Origin: Cryptomeria japonica
Taxonomy: Eukaryota; Streptophyta; Pinopsida; Cupressales; Cupressaceae
Assembly: GCF_030272615.1 (NCBI RefSeq)
Contig: NC_081408.1
Coordinates: forward strand, 341,397,793 to 341,461,792
Length of the DNA stretch: 64,000 bases
Reading direction: 5' to 3'
Of the stretch, positions 8,963 to 20,609 are shown one piece after another. Under the pieces are notes generated by a model. The model was not told the origin of the DNA, did not search any database, and saw nothing but the letters and a program-made list of their open reading frames with translations. The stretch's first letter is position 1. The number at the start of each line of letters is the position of its first letter. Made by a program: the position numbers and the translations under genes.

Positions 8963-11900
8963 ATGGAATCTTCATCCACTCCTGAATTTATTGCAAAACC
9001 TATTGTTGTTGAAGTTGTTAAGCGCCCTAAACCCGTATCCCAACTGGTTCTCAAAATTGCAAAGAAAGATGATAGCATAGGTGCATTTTCTCAAATTCCT
9101 AAGGGAGTAGTATATGTTGAAGACCCTAGGATGTATATACATTGTCATATTGAGGAATTATGTGACGATGAGATTAAGAATATGTATAAGACTATGATTT
9201 TTGATGAGTTTGGAAATATCAAGCCGGAACACAAAATAGTGGAAACCCTAGGTTTTACTGAAATTCTTAGTATCCCAGATTTTCGCAAGGATATCATAAG
9301 GATTATGTTAAGTAGAGTACACAGTGAATTTTTCTGGTTAGATTCAATTCATAAAATCACAAAAGAAGTGGTAAAATCTATAGCAGGGTTACCTTCCACC
9401 GGTAACAGACCTGACAAAACAAAGAAGGTCTCAAATGACACAGTGATAAACCTAACCAGTGCAACATTTGATAAAAGGTCTTTAAGGGTAAACGATGTAA
9501 AAGACATAAATGTCAAATTTATCAGTATTATCTTAGGTTATAATGCTACACATGCAAATAGGTTGAACTCAGTTTCTAGCCTATGTATCAAAAGTGCCTA
9601 TGATATAGTTAATGATAATGCAAGGATAGATGTATGTGAATGGCTCAAAGATGAGTTGATAGACAATCTAGAAAAGATTAAAAGAGATAAGAAAGGAACA
9701 TTCAGATTTGGAAATTTGCTTGTTTGTTTGATGTTGTACATAACAAAACAAGTATCCGATATTGGTCCAAGAGATTTTGGTTTTGATATTTCGGCATGAA
9801 AACAACTATTGGATCTATTGAACAATATGGGAGAAAACCGAGAGAAAAACCTAAATGAACATTTTCAAGCATTGAAGACTTGAATGAAAACTAGAGTAAG
9901 ACTGTCACAAGCTATTGTGGATAAATATTAGAAGGAAATTTGTTTTGTGATCAAGAAAGATGAAATTTGGATGGAGGCAGTTATCCCTAGAACTATCTGG
10001 GTAACTGAAATGGGCTATGAAACAGATGACAATATCATTGAAACTTATGCAAAAGCCCTCCTTGAAGCACCCAATGAACCTACTGAGGAAGTTTTTGGAA
10101 ATGCTGAAACAATAGAAAGTGGAATTCAATCAAGGAAAAGGGTTAAGAAAGTTGAAGAAACTGTAAGGAAAGGAACCCAATAGGCTAATGCAATCAAGGA
10201 AGATGTTTTAAGACAAACTAGTATAAGTGAAAGTGAGTTGGAAGCACCTCAATTGGAAACTCATCTTTCACTGGTTGGAACTTCTTCTGACAGTGATATA
10301 CCGACAATATTTAAAAGGGTAGAAAGGAAAAGAAAACCCACACCGGTACCCTCTCCTACACCAAAAAGAAAAGACAAAAACAACAGGTAGTAAGGCCTCC
10401 AGCAAAGAAAATGACTTCTAAGAAAAAGAAGGTAAAACAAGATATCACTCCAATAAACAAACTTCTTAGTGAAATTATAGAGGATGGTAAGCTAAAGAAC
10501 ATCAACAAAATATATAATACACTATTAGCTGATGATAAAGAAAGCATAGAGAACAGTGTAATTTTACACTTAGATATATACAATAAATTTTTGATGCAAA
10601 TTGTTGATGAAATTCCAAATGATCTGTATAGGAGACTTGAAGCTAGAAGGTTAGCCATTGTTGAGCTGGACAAGAAAATTAAGATTGAAAAACTACTTGC
10701 AGTACATCTAGTCAAATCAACTGATGAAATAGATAAACTAATCAGTGAAGCAAACCGAACAATATTCTCTACTACTCATCGACATGTAGCATTGATGGCA
10801 GGTAGAGTAAAGGAAGTCTCTGAGGAAACAACAGATGCATGGGATATATTCTTTGTGGAAAAAGAAAAATAGGAAGAATTACTCAGACCAAAGACTATTA
10901 AAGTATATCAAAAGGACAAAGATAAGGGGAAAGGTAAGGTAGGTGGACCTCCAAGCCTTAAAATAACTGACAATGTGCCCCCACCTCTTTTAGATACTCC
11001 ACCAGTAGATACTACTAACAGTCAACCAGCCACAGAGAGTATGAAGACTCCACTAGAGGATACAAATCCTAAGTCTGAAATTTTGTATACTTTGAATGTA
11101 GACACCCAAGAAGTAAATGTTGTGGTTGATAGAGAAACCACTGAAGATAAGGAGGAAGATGTGAATACTGAGTCACCGGCTACAGAGGTTAAAATAAGCA
11201 TAGAAAAACCTACATAGGCAGAACAATTGGCTGAGGATACCACTAAGAAACTAATAGAAACAACTGAAAAACCATCTGAAGAACCAACAAAAGAGAGTTT
11301 AGAGGTACAAACTGAGACTACCTTTGAGAAATCGATAGTTGAAAGCTCAGAAAAACCTTCTAAGACACAGATAGAGAAACCGAAACAGGTACAGGTTGAA
11401 GCACAGGTTTAGATAGAGACAGTGCCACCAACCCAAACTGAAAAACATAAACCTTTGTTTGTAGAAATGCAAACACAGACTGACTTACCAGAGGTCGAAT
11501 CAAGTAAGGTGATTACCACAACCGGTAGCATGACTATTGTAAAGACTGTTGGATAAATATCTGGTACATCTATGGCAGAATTTAGACCTACAAATATAAC
11601 AAAGGTCTTGTTGGATTCAATAAAGAAGATCACAAAATGTAATGCACAAGCCTATAAGGTTATTGATGATACAATTCCAATTCTTAAATTGATAGCACCA
11701 AAGTGCATTGTTGATAATAAGGATTCTTTAGGTCAACTAGACACATTGTCTAAGTTCATCACTGGCAACATATTGACTGTTGATCAAATAAATGAGGATA
11801 CATTTAAGGAAAGAATGATTAAAGAAAAAGAGAAATTCTTTGAGGAAATTCTAAAGAAGAATAAGGAGAAAATGGATACCCTATTACCAGAACTTGGAGA

Positions 11901-12388
11901 AATAATTTTTGACTTCAAGAAACTGTACAGGGACACTTGTAAGACAAATATCTTAACATAAGACCTTGACAAGGAAATCAGCAAAGCACAAGACAAGATT
12001 AACAATATTGCTGACAATCTGATAGGATCATCGGATTCATTTTTGGAGATAGAAAAGAAGATTGCAGAGCTAGAAGAGAAAATCAAGAAGGTAGAGAATG
12101 ACAAACAACGAATAAAGGATAAAGCAAAGGACTTGAAATGTAGACTCGGTCCAAGACTATAATACCTCATTTCTTTGAGAAAAGAAATATCTGAGGCTCT
12201 GGTTCCCGGACTGAAGACACCGGAAGAGAAAATGCACATACTCATCGGTATAGTGTAGAGAACACAAGAGGTAATAAAAGACAACAAAACATTCAATAAT
12301 GGTATAAATTTGATTTTGACAGATATCTTTTAGATTGTAACCCACTGGTTACAAGAATCCATGTAGGACTCCACTGACAGCGAATGAC
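8963..12388 (+). pseudogene. CopB second ORF: large protein of unknown function (~1,140 codons)
   Basis: Not recognised; it occupies the place of pol. The start is the ATG at 8963 (MESSSTPEFIAKP). Stops interrupt it (9797, 9881, 9928, 10181, 11215, 11959 and others) and there is one frameshift between 10183 and 10411. Residues 1-280 look globular, with KITKEVVKSIAGLPSTG reminiscent of the GLP-G motif of plant mobile-domain proteins, and KGTFRFGNLLVCLMLYIT. Residues about 330-480 are basic, with a nuclear-signal-like KRKDKNNR stretch and KKKKVKQD. Then follow acidic Thr/Pro/Glu-rich repeats (EKPSEEPTKE) and coiled coils to the end (KKIAELEEKIKKVENDK). It stops about 170 bases before the polypurine tract. 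Length and layout match the X1 protein. SIRE-type copia elements can carry an extra ORF after pol, but here pol is absent. Confidence 0.7.
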
Positions 12389-12558
12389 AACCTTTGGCAT
12401 TGATGTCAAAGGGGGAGTAGTGTGATGAGAAAAATTGTCAGAAGGAAGTAGAGATTATCTACTCAGAGGGAGCACACATTTTTTTTGGCAAAGATTTTTT
12501 TGGACTTCTGTTTTCGGATACATTCTTGAATTTTTCTCATGAGTATTGCCATCAATGC

Positions 12559-12571
12559 CAAAGGGGGAGAT
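12559..12571 (+). promoter_or_regulatory. CopB polypurine tract
   Basis: CCAAAGGGGGAGAT directly abuts the 3' LTR and is the plus-strand primer. A second tract, TCAAAGGGGGAGTAG, lies about 155 bases upstream (near 12405). Confidence 0.85.
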
Positions 12572-13367
12572 TGTTGGAAAATGCACACTCCAATGACAAA
12601 TTGTAGGTGATTGAAGGTATTGTCATTGATGGAAACCTTGCAATAATGTGATACTGGCAGGCAGACACAGGCACCGACACCGACAGAGTCTACACTGACA
12701 CACAAAACACCGACAACGAAAAGGAAGAATACCGACATCTTGGCCGACAACAATTTTGTATTAATATATTTTGTAATTAATTGTAAAATCTTTTGTAAGA
12801 TGACATGGTGGATTGTAATATGACTCATATATGTATGAGATCATTGTAGATCATTTTAGAGACAAGAGATAGGATGCGAAGTATGGAAAAGTAATAGCAG
12901 ACCTAATATGCGAATTATTGGTTAAGGGTTTATATTGTAACAAAGCTTAAACTAGTATTGAATCTGGCATAGCAGATGCTAATTTGAAGTAGTACAAGAC
13001 ACTGGATTAGTATAATCCATTTTTGTAAGTTAGTGAGACTTCTTTTGTAATTGAGCAGTGAGCTCTAGGCACTTGGCCTTAATGCATGTGCAGGGCCCTA
13101 TTGTAAGAGTAATATTCCCCTATTGACCAGTAAGCGAATATTGTGGGTCACAAATCCCACCACGGTTTTTCCCACACTGAGTTTCCTCATTAAAATACTG
13201 TTATGGTGTACTTCTCATGTTGTTGTTATTGTTCTTATTTACTGCATTATTTCTGGTTTATCGGTACTCAGTTTTAATATGCTTTTCATGTTTTAAATCA
13301 AGTAATTTGATATACTGAATAGATACTGATTCACCCCCACCTCTTAGTATCTTTGGGAATCCTAATA
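12572..13367 (+). repeat. CopB 3' LTR
   Basis: It pairs with 159-954, starts TGTTGGAAAATGC and ends CCTAATA, where the expected final CA has mutated to TA. It is followed by ATTTT, the counterpart of GTTTT at 154-158. Confidence 0.92.
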
Positions 13368-13372
13368 ATTTT

Positions 13373-14130
13373 ATGGATTTGTTATTATTGTTTTGGTCTT
13401 AAGCCGACATGACATATCACTGTAATAAAGAATTATGTAATGATATTATTGTAATATCTTTAGGTGGCCGACCTAATTGGTTTAGGCCTTAGGGTTTGTA
13501 TAAATAAGAGGTAGAAAATATTTGTAAAGTATCATGGTTATTGGAAAGGTCATGGTTAAGGAATGTAATGTGAAAATATTGTAATATCATTCAAGTAGAG
13601 GAGTTGGTCGATCATTGGTGATCGGATTGGATTCAAAAGAGGATTTAGTCCTCCGACATTGAGCTTAACCAGGACTGTAATCAGGCATAGTAGATGTTAT
13701 TTCCAATAGTTCACTCTATTGGATTCTTGTCCATTTATATTAAGAAGGTTTTAGCCTCTTTGTAATCAGTGAGAATCTTTCATAATGAGCAGTACGCTAT
13801 GGGCAGTGTGCCTTCCTACAAGTGCAGGCCCCTCATTACAACACATACTTTCTGCAGAAGTATCATCTGACTGTGGGTAGCCTTCCCACCGTGGTTTTTC
13901 CCTTTCCAAGTTTTCCATGTACAAATCATGGTGTTATGTGGTATGGTTTCTTTGCATTGATTATCTGGTTAATTGTTAAGTTGTATTGTTTATCGGTATT
14001 TGTTTCTATCAGCATCTATTTGTTCTTTACTGATACTTGATCTGTTTAAGGTTATATTGTGGATTAAAAGTTATAATCTATTAACAATTGATTCACCCCC
14101 CCTCTTAGTTGTTCACTGGTTATCCTAACA
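13373..14130 (+). mobile_element. CopA 5' LTR, right fragment
   Basis: It resumes the LTR interrupted at 158 and aligns with 18638-19395. The TATA box GTATAAATAAG is at 13498-13508 and the LTR ends TATCCTAACA. Divergence from the 3' LTR looks higher (roughly 9% in the first 150 bases by eye) than between the CopB LTRs. That fits CopA being the older host. Confidence 0.9.
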
Positions 14131-14132
14131 AT

Positions 14133-14144
14133 TGGTATCAGAGA
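14133..14144 (+). promoter_or_regulatory. CopA primer binding site
   Basis: TGGTATCAGAGA, one base off the iMet-type site, starts two bases after the LTR end. Confidence 0.88.
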
Positions 14145-14188
14145 TTTGGTCCTCTTTTGCAGAAGCTTAACCGCTTGAGGTAGATCCT

Positions 14189-16117
14189 ATGGCAGCGAAC
14201 ACTTCTAATCCACCGACATCTATTTTCAGAAGAGAAATCCCTAAGCTTGATGGAACAAATTATGGGATATGGAAAATTCAAATGGAGACTCATCTTAGAT
14301 GTCTTGGCAAGGATATTTAAGAGATCACTGAGAAAGGATACACACCTTATGATCTGACATCCGGGAACCTTGCTCCTGTAGACCTAGACAAGAATATTAA
14401 AAATGATTGCAGAGCTAGAGAAGCCCTCTTGTGTGCACTTACTGATCAAAAAATTACGGGATTGACTAAAAAATCATCGGCTAAGGTTATATGGGACAAA
14501 TTGAAAACTTTGAATGAAGGTGACCCTATTGTCAAAATTGCTAAATTTGATGGTTACCGAGTAAGGTATGAAAACTTGAAAATGGAAGAAAATGAAAGAA
14601 TTGTTGTATTTATGGAAAGAGTAAATGAGATTGTTATGGGAATTCAATGTTGTGGAGGTTTTCTAAGTGAAGAGGAAATAGTTTCCAAAGTCTTGAGAGA
14701 CCTTCCACCATCTTACAAGATGAAGGCAACTGCAATTAATGAGCTAAGAACAATGGCAAACACTTCAGTCAACAAAGATATTCTGATTGGGAAATTATCT
14801 GCTTTTGAGCTTGAAGAATTTGGATCTTCTGGAGTTTTAAAGTCGGAACCTTCTTTCAATACATCATCATCAACATCAACCGGTAAAAGTGATTGGAGAT
14901 CCCTATATGCAAAAGAACTGGAAGACATGAGGAAAGAAGATGAAGAGGTTGAGAAACTTGAAGCCTTATTTGCTAGAAGAGTACCTAAAGGTCCAATTGG
15001 AAGTAAGTATGAAGGAAAAACAACTTTTAAATTTTTTTCATGTAATAAGATTGGTCATTTTGCATCTAGATGTCCTGAAAGGAATGCAAGGTTTGAGGAA
15101 AGAGTTAAGAAAACTTTTAAGCCTAACCCAAACAGATATAGATTCAAGAAAAACAAACAATGCTACATAGAAGGTGAGGAAGGAGTAACTGATGACTCTG
15201 GAGATGAACCGACAAAAGACTCTGGTAGTGGATCTGGAAATGGAAAGGAATGGATATTCTATGCTTTGAAGGAAGATGAACCTAAACCGACTATCAAAAA
15301 TGAAGAGAAGGCCCTGGCAGCAAAAGTTGAAGATAAGGATGAATGGGTAATTGATAGTGGATGCTCACATCATATGACTAGAGATAAAAGAAAATTTCTA
15401 TCACTGCAAGAATATAATGGTGGTCAAGTCAAAATTGGAGATGACAAGTCATGTATGATCAAATGTAGAGGTATTATTTCTTTAGATGGCAAGCATAACA
15501 CTGATAATGTCTATTATGTAGAAGGATTAAAGCATAATCTTTTGAGTGTTGGTCAATTAGTTGATAAGGGTTTTCAACTTCAGTTTAAAGATAGAAAATG
15601 CAAAATCATTAACAAAACTGGTTTGGAGATTGCAACCGGTATTCAGATAGGAAGTAACATCTTTCACCTGAACACTAGTAATAAGATATGTTTTATTGCT
15701 CATATTGATGAGAGTTGGCTATGGCATAAGAGGTTGTGTCATGTTAATTTTGACTGTATTGTTAAGCTCAATTCAACTAATGCAGTTAGAGATATACCTA
15801 AGATTATGAAGCCTCATAATCCGGTATGTAAGGAATGTCAATTGGGTAAACAAGACAAAAGTTATTTTAAGAGCATACATGATAAATCTAATGATGTACT
15901 TGATTTGATTCACACTGACTTATGTGGTCCAGTAAGGACTAGAAGTTTTCAAGGTGATAGGTATTTCATGCTGAATACTGATGACTATTCTAGAATGACG
16001 TGGGTGACTTTTCTAAGGGAGAAGTCTGAAGATTTTGATAAATTCAAGATTTTTAAAGTGAAGGTTGAAACAAAAACTATATTGAAAATTAAATGTCTAA
16101 AATTCAACTGTGACTGA
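14189..16117 (+). pseudogene. CopA gag-protease-integrase (Ty1/copia), 3' truncated
   Basis: The start is ATG 14189 (MAANTSNPP), with an in-frame stop at 14318. Domains in order: UBN2-type gag (KLDGTNYGIWKIQM; LCALTDQKI), one zinc knuckle at about 15040 with its first Cys replaced by Phe (FFSCNKIGHFASRC), aspartic protease WVIDSGCSHHMT at about 15346 with the DSG intact, GAG-pre-integrase zinc region (HKRLCHVN, CKECQLGKQ), then the integrase core start (LIHTDLCGP, DDYSRMTW). The core is lost after KIKCLKF at about 16105, where an internal deletion joins the frame, shifted, to sequence upstream of RT. Two of the three integrase catalytic acidic residues are gone. It would have produced particles, processed polyprotein and integrated cDNA. 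Confidence 0.93.
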
Positions 16118-17801
16118 TAATCAAAGTGGTGAACCTGAAGTTCAAAAGACTCCAAGGTATATAAAATTAAATCATTCTGAAGATCAAATTATTGGAGATA
16201 GAAACAAGGGAGTAATGACAAGAAGAAAACTGGTAGATGAAGAGGTATGTCTTATTTCTCAAGTTGAACCAAGAACTGTTATTGAAGCTTGTAAGGAAAA
16301 ACATTTGTTAAAGGCTATGGAAGATGAATTAGATCAAATAGAGAAGAATGAAACTTGGTCTTTAGTTTCTCGACCTAAAAATAAGAATTTAATTGGAACT
16401 AAATGGGTTTTTAGAAATTAACTAAATGAGGATGGTCAAGTTATAAGGAACAAGGCTAGATTGGTTTGTAAATGATATTCTCAAATGGAAGGAATTGATT
16501 ATGGTGAGACATTTGTACCTGTAGCTAGAATTGAAGCTGTTATACTATTTCTTGCCTATGCAGCTTATAAAAACTATAAGGTTTATCAAATGGATGTCAA
16601 ATGTGAAGTTTTAAATGGTGAGCTTGAGGAAGAAGTTTACAGTGAGCAACTTGATGGATTTTCACTGATAGATGACAAAGATATGGTTTGCAGATTGAAG
16701 AAAGCTTTATATGGTTTGAAATAGGCTCCTAGAGCTTGGTATGCAAGGTTGGATAAATATCTTTTGAAGCTTGGTTTTACTAAAGGAAGTGCTGATAGTA
16801 ATCTATATTATAAGATCACTGATAATGATATTCTGATTATTGAAGTTTTTGTTGATGATATCATTTTTGGAGGAGAAGATAAATTGTGCATGGAATTTGC
16901 TAACAACATGAAAAATGAATTTGAAATGTCCATGATTGGTGAGATGAAATTTTTCTTAGGTTTGCAAATTACTCAAATTGACAAAGGCATTTTTATCTAT
17001 CAAAATAAGTATTTGAGGGAATTGTTGAAAGATTTTGGTATGGAGAATTCCAAACCAGTAAGTACTCCTATGGTGACAAGTGAGAAGTTATCTATCAAGG
17101 ATACTTCTTCATCGGTAAAGCCGACAAGGTATAAATCTATGATTGGTGGTCTGTTATATCTAACTCAGACTAGACCTGATATTATGAATGCAGTAAGTAT
17201 TGTTTCAAGATATCAAAGTAATCCTAAAGAAAATCATGAATGTGCAGTAAAGAGGATATTCCCGTATTTGCAAGGAACAACAGAATATGGTTTATGGTAT
17301 TCCAGTAATGATGATTTCACTTTATGTGTATATACTGACTCAGATTGGGTAGGTGATACTGATAACAAGAAGAGCACTTATGGAGGAGTTTTCTTTCTTG
17401 GAAAGAAATTGGTTTCATGGATAAGCAAAAAACAGTCATGCATTTCTTTATCTACTGCGAAATCTGAGTATGTTGTAGCAGCAACTAATCGCACTCAAGT
17501 TTTGTGGATGAAGCAAATGTTGAAGGATATCAAGGTAAATTGTAGTGAATCGGTACTTATCTACTGTGATAACTCTGTAATTATTGACATGTCTAAGAAT
17601 CTAGTATTTTACTCTAAGACTAAGCATATTTCAATAAAGTATAACTTTCTGAAGGACAAGGTAGAAGCAAAAGAAGTCAAATTGGTTTATGTGAACACTA
17701 AAGAATATATTGCAGACATATTCACTAAACCATTGTCTAAGGAATCATTTGAATACTTGAGAGACAGGTTAGAGGTTTCTACCCCTTTCACAAAGACTTG
17801 A
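16118..17801 (+). pseudogene. CopA reverse transcriptase-RNase H (Ty1/copia)
   Basis: The frame entered at 16110 runs to TGA 17801 with stops at 16419, near 16472 and at 16722. RT landmarks are IGTKWVFRN, YGETFVPVARIEAV, YQMDVK, KKALYGLK-stop-APRAWY and the catalytic VFVDDIIFGG (about 16850). RNase H landmarks are VYTDSDWVGD, ISLSTAKSEYVV, YCDNSV, KTKHISIKYNFL and IADIFTKPL. The stop in the GLKQAP motif is a CAG-to-TAG change. With the deletion upstream, the element cannot be autonomous. Confidence 0.94.
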
Positions 17802-18135
17802 TTGATGAAGTTTGCCATCAGTCTGATATGTATTATCAGTAACATTATTCATTCTGACACTGATGAATGGTGGTACTACTCAGGGGGAGTAGTCATCTTT
17901 GAAAACCAGAGGTTTATATAATTGCTTTGATATTTTTGTCAGGTTTTTAGCATTGATGTCAAAGGGGGAGAGATAGTAATGTGAAAAATCATTCTGAACC
18001 TTATAGAGATGTCATTCATAGGGGGAGAGCTATTGATTGATTGGTTGTCTTCCACAGGGGGAGGCTTGTTTGGCATCTCTTGGTACTTAGATGTTTTTCA
18101 TATCTAGTGTTGCCATCAATGCCAAAGGGGGAGAT
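17802..18135 (+). promoter_or_regulatory. CopA 3' untranslated region with repeated polypurine tracts
   Basis: Five tracts with a G5 core (AGGGGGAG) occur near 17881, 17961, 18018, 18056 and 18127. The last, AAAGGGGGAGAT at 18124-18135, abuts the 3' LTR and is the functional plus-strand primer by position. Two are preceded by GCATTGATGTCAAAG or GCCATCAATGCCAAAG, suggesting duplication of the tract with its context. Confidence 0.75.
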
Positions 18136-19395
18136 TGTTGGCATTATGAATGAATTGATTATGTGTTGCATTGATGTCAACACTAGCTGATATGGATGGT
18201 TACCGACTAACAAGTTTTGGTTACCTATAGAAGATCTAGTGTTATCGACAAAAGAGATTATCTGTTGAACACTTTTGGCATGTTTGGATCAGTGAAGTAT
18301 ATTGGATTTCATGAGTTATATGCTCCATGAGCATGTTTTGGTCAGTTGGTATTGGCTTGGTAATTGGATGTTATCATACACCCTAGTAAACCCTTACCAG
18401 CACTGGTTTAAGGCTTTACAGACAGAGCTTTTCATTGAGGAATCACGATAGGATGCACAATTGGTGTTGGTGCAGCTTCCTGAAGATGCTGAAATTGTTT
18501 GTTGATCATGATTCAATTGCTTGAAGACATTGCTTTGGCGTGGTGGACCCAAAATAGGTCTGGTAGCTATCTAGGTTATGGATTGGTATAATGCTAGCGT
18601 GTAATCTACACATTACCTGGATGATTAGAGATGTTTTATGGATTTTTTATTATTGTTTTGGTCTTAAGCCGACATGGCATATCACTATAATAAAGAATTA
18701 TGTAATGATATTATCATAATATATTTAGGTGGACAACCTAATTGGTTTATGTCTTAGGGTTTGTATAAATAAGAGTTAGAAACTCTTTGTAAAGTATCAT
18801 GGTTATTGGAAAGGTCATGGTCAAGGAATCTAATATGCAAATATTATAATATCATTTAGGCAGAGGAGTTGATCGATCATTGGTGATTGGATTGTATTCA
18901 GAAGAGGATTTAGTTCTCTGATATTGAGCTTAACTGAGACTGTAATCAGGCATAGTAGATGCTATTTCTAGTAGTTCACTTTATTGGATTGTTGTCCATT
19001 TATCTTGAGAAGGTTGTAGCCTCTCTATAGTTAGTGAGACTCTTTTGTAATGAGAAGTACGCTCTAGGCAATGTGCCTTCCTGCAAGTGTAGGCCCCTCA
19101 TTGTAACACATACTTTCTGCAGAAGTATCATTTGATTGTGGGTAGGCTTCCCACCGTGGTTTTTCCCTTTTTGGGTTTTCCATGCACAAATCATGGTGTT
19201 ATGTGGTATGGTTTCTTTGCATTGATTATCTGGTTAATTGTTAAGTTGTATTGTTTACCGGTATTTGTTTCTACCAGCATTTGTTTGTACTTTACTGGTA
19301 CTTGATTTGTTTAAAGCTATATTATGGATTAAAAGTTATAATCTGTTAACAAATGATTCACCCCCCCTCTCAGTTGCTCACTGGTTATCCTAACA
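18136..19395 (+). repeat. CopA 3' LTR (complete, 1,260 bp)
   Basis: It starts TGTTGGCATTATG and ends TATCCTAACA, with its TATA box at 18764-18773. It gives the full-length reference for the interrupted 5' LTR and the empty site of CopB (ATGTTTTATGG, 18631-18641). TAGTG follows at 19396; the matching left duplication is outside the window. Confidence 0.93.
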
Positions 19396-20423
19396 TAGTG
19401 GGGTATGTGGAGGGCATTATATGGCCAAAACAACTGCACATAAAATATTGAGAGTTGGGTTTTGGTGACCAACAATCTTCAAAGATGCACATCAGTTAGT
19501 CAAAAAATGTGATCTATGCCAGAGGTTTTTCAGGAAAGTCAAAGTTTTCAGTAAATTTGCCATTGAAACCTGTAAATGTGCAGGCTCCATTTCAACAGTG
19601 GGGTATAGAATTTATTGGAGAATTACCTTGTAAATCTAGTGGTGGTCACGATTGGATCTTAGTGGCTATAGATTATTTTATTAAGTGGGCTGAAGCTATA
19701 CCAACTAGAAAAGAAACACATAAGGTGGTGATTTATTTTCTCATAGATAATATATTGACTAGATTTGGATGTCCAAAAATAATAGTCTTTGATAATGACA
19801 TGAGTTTTAGGTCAGAGGAATATGAATATTTTTGTAGTAAGTATGGTATCCAGATCTCATACTCATCACCTTACCACCCACAAGAATATGGACAAGCTAA
19901 ATCAAGCAATAAAAGCTTGATGAAAATTATTAAAAGAATCCTAGAGAAAAACAAGAAAGCTTGGGATTCAAAGCTAAAGTTGGCATTTTGGGCAGACATG
20001 GTAATAAGTAAAAAAGCAATAAGATGTGCTCCTTTTGACTTAGTTTATGGAATACATGCAAGGTTTCCCCAAACTTATGATTATGATATAGATGATGATA
20101 TGCAGTTGAGGGTTGAAGATTTGATGGAGTTAGATGAAACCAGAAGAGAAGCTAATACCAAAAATGCAAAAATATAGATGCAAGTAAAAAACTTGTATGG
20201 CAAAAGAACAACTATAAGAAATTTTCACGTTGATGATTTGGTTCTAATGTGGAATGCCAGGATAGAAGATAAAGAAAAACATGGCAAGTTTGACGCCATT
20301 TAGCTTGGCCCATATCTTATCCAGAGAAGGCGGGGAGAAGATTCATATTTTCTCCAAGATATAAATAGTGATACTCTTGAATTGCTTATTCATGAAAAAT
20401 TCTTGAAGCTCTACTTTACTTAA
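19396..20423 (+). pseudogene. Ty3/gypsy integrase, C-terminal part of pol
   Basis: The pol was truncated on its left by CopA insertion. The zinc-binding region is GGHY..H..KKCDLCQR, with a TGA in it and a one-base frameshift at about 19520. From 19509 the core reads on: APFQQWGIEF, AIDYFIKWAEA (first Asp), IIVFDND (second Asp), YHPQEYGQAKSSNKSL. In the last motif the catalytic Glu expected in GQAE is Lys, so the enzyme is dead. Two more stops follow (20175, and a TAG in AI-stop-LGPY near 20300). The C-terminal chromodomain-less tail ends at TAA 20421. Typical conserved gypsy pol ends LGPY and INSDTLELL support the family. Confidence 0.92.
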
Positions 20424-20609
20424 AGTATCTATTTTCCATGAGCATTAGATTAGGTCTTGTACATAAGTAGAATAGATTTCCTTTCTACTTGAGTTGCCTT
20501 GTCCAGGTAACTTCCCTTCTTTGTTTGCTCCACCTAAGATTGTGGATTCTCATATCATTCTTGAGTAATGATCATCCCTAACCAGAGCCACTTATAGTCC
20601 TGAAAATGA
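20424..20609 (+). other. Spacer between gypsy pol end and X2
   Basis: AT-rich and non-coding, with no clear polypurine tract. In a complete element this would be the 3' UTR before the LTR. Confidence 0.4.

Larger units (their letters stand above)
159..13367 (+). mobile_element. CopB: non-autonomous copia-like LTR retrotransposon nested in CopA 5' LTR
   Basis: CopB is bounded by two 796-bp LTRs with TGTT and AACA/AATA ends, an iMet-type primer site after the left LTR and a polypurine tract before the right one. Flanking pentamers are GTTTT (154-158) and ATTTT (13368-13372), one mismatch apart. The uninterrupted target sequence is preserved in the CopA 3' LTR at 18633-18641. Coding content is a coiled-coil/CCHC gag remnant (1026-1797 and 8345-8584, split by X1) and a large unknown ORF (8963-12388). 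No protease, integrase, reverse transcriptase or RNase H is visible, so mobility would have depended on enzymes supplied by another copia element. Confidence 0.9.
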
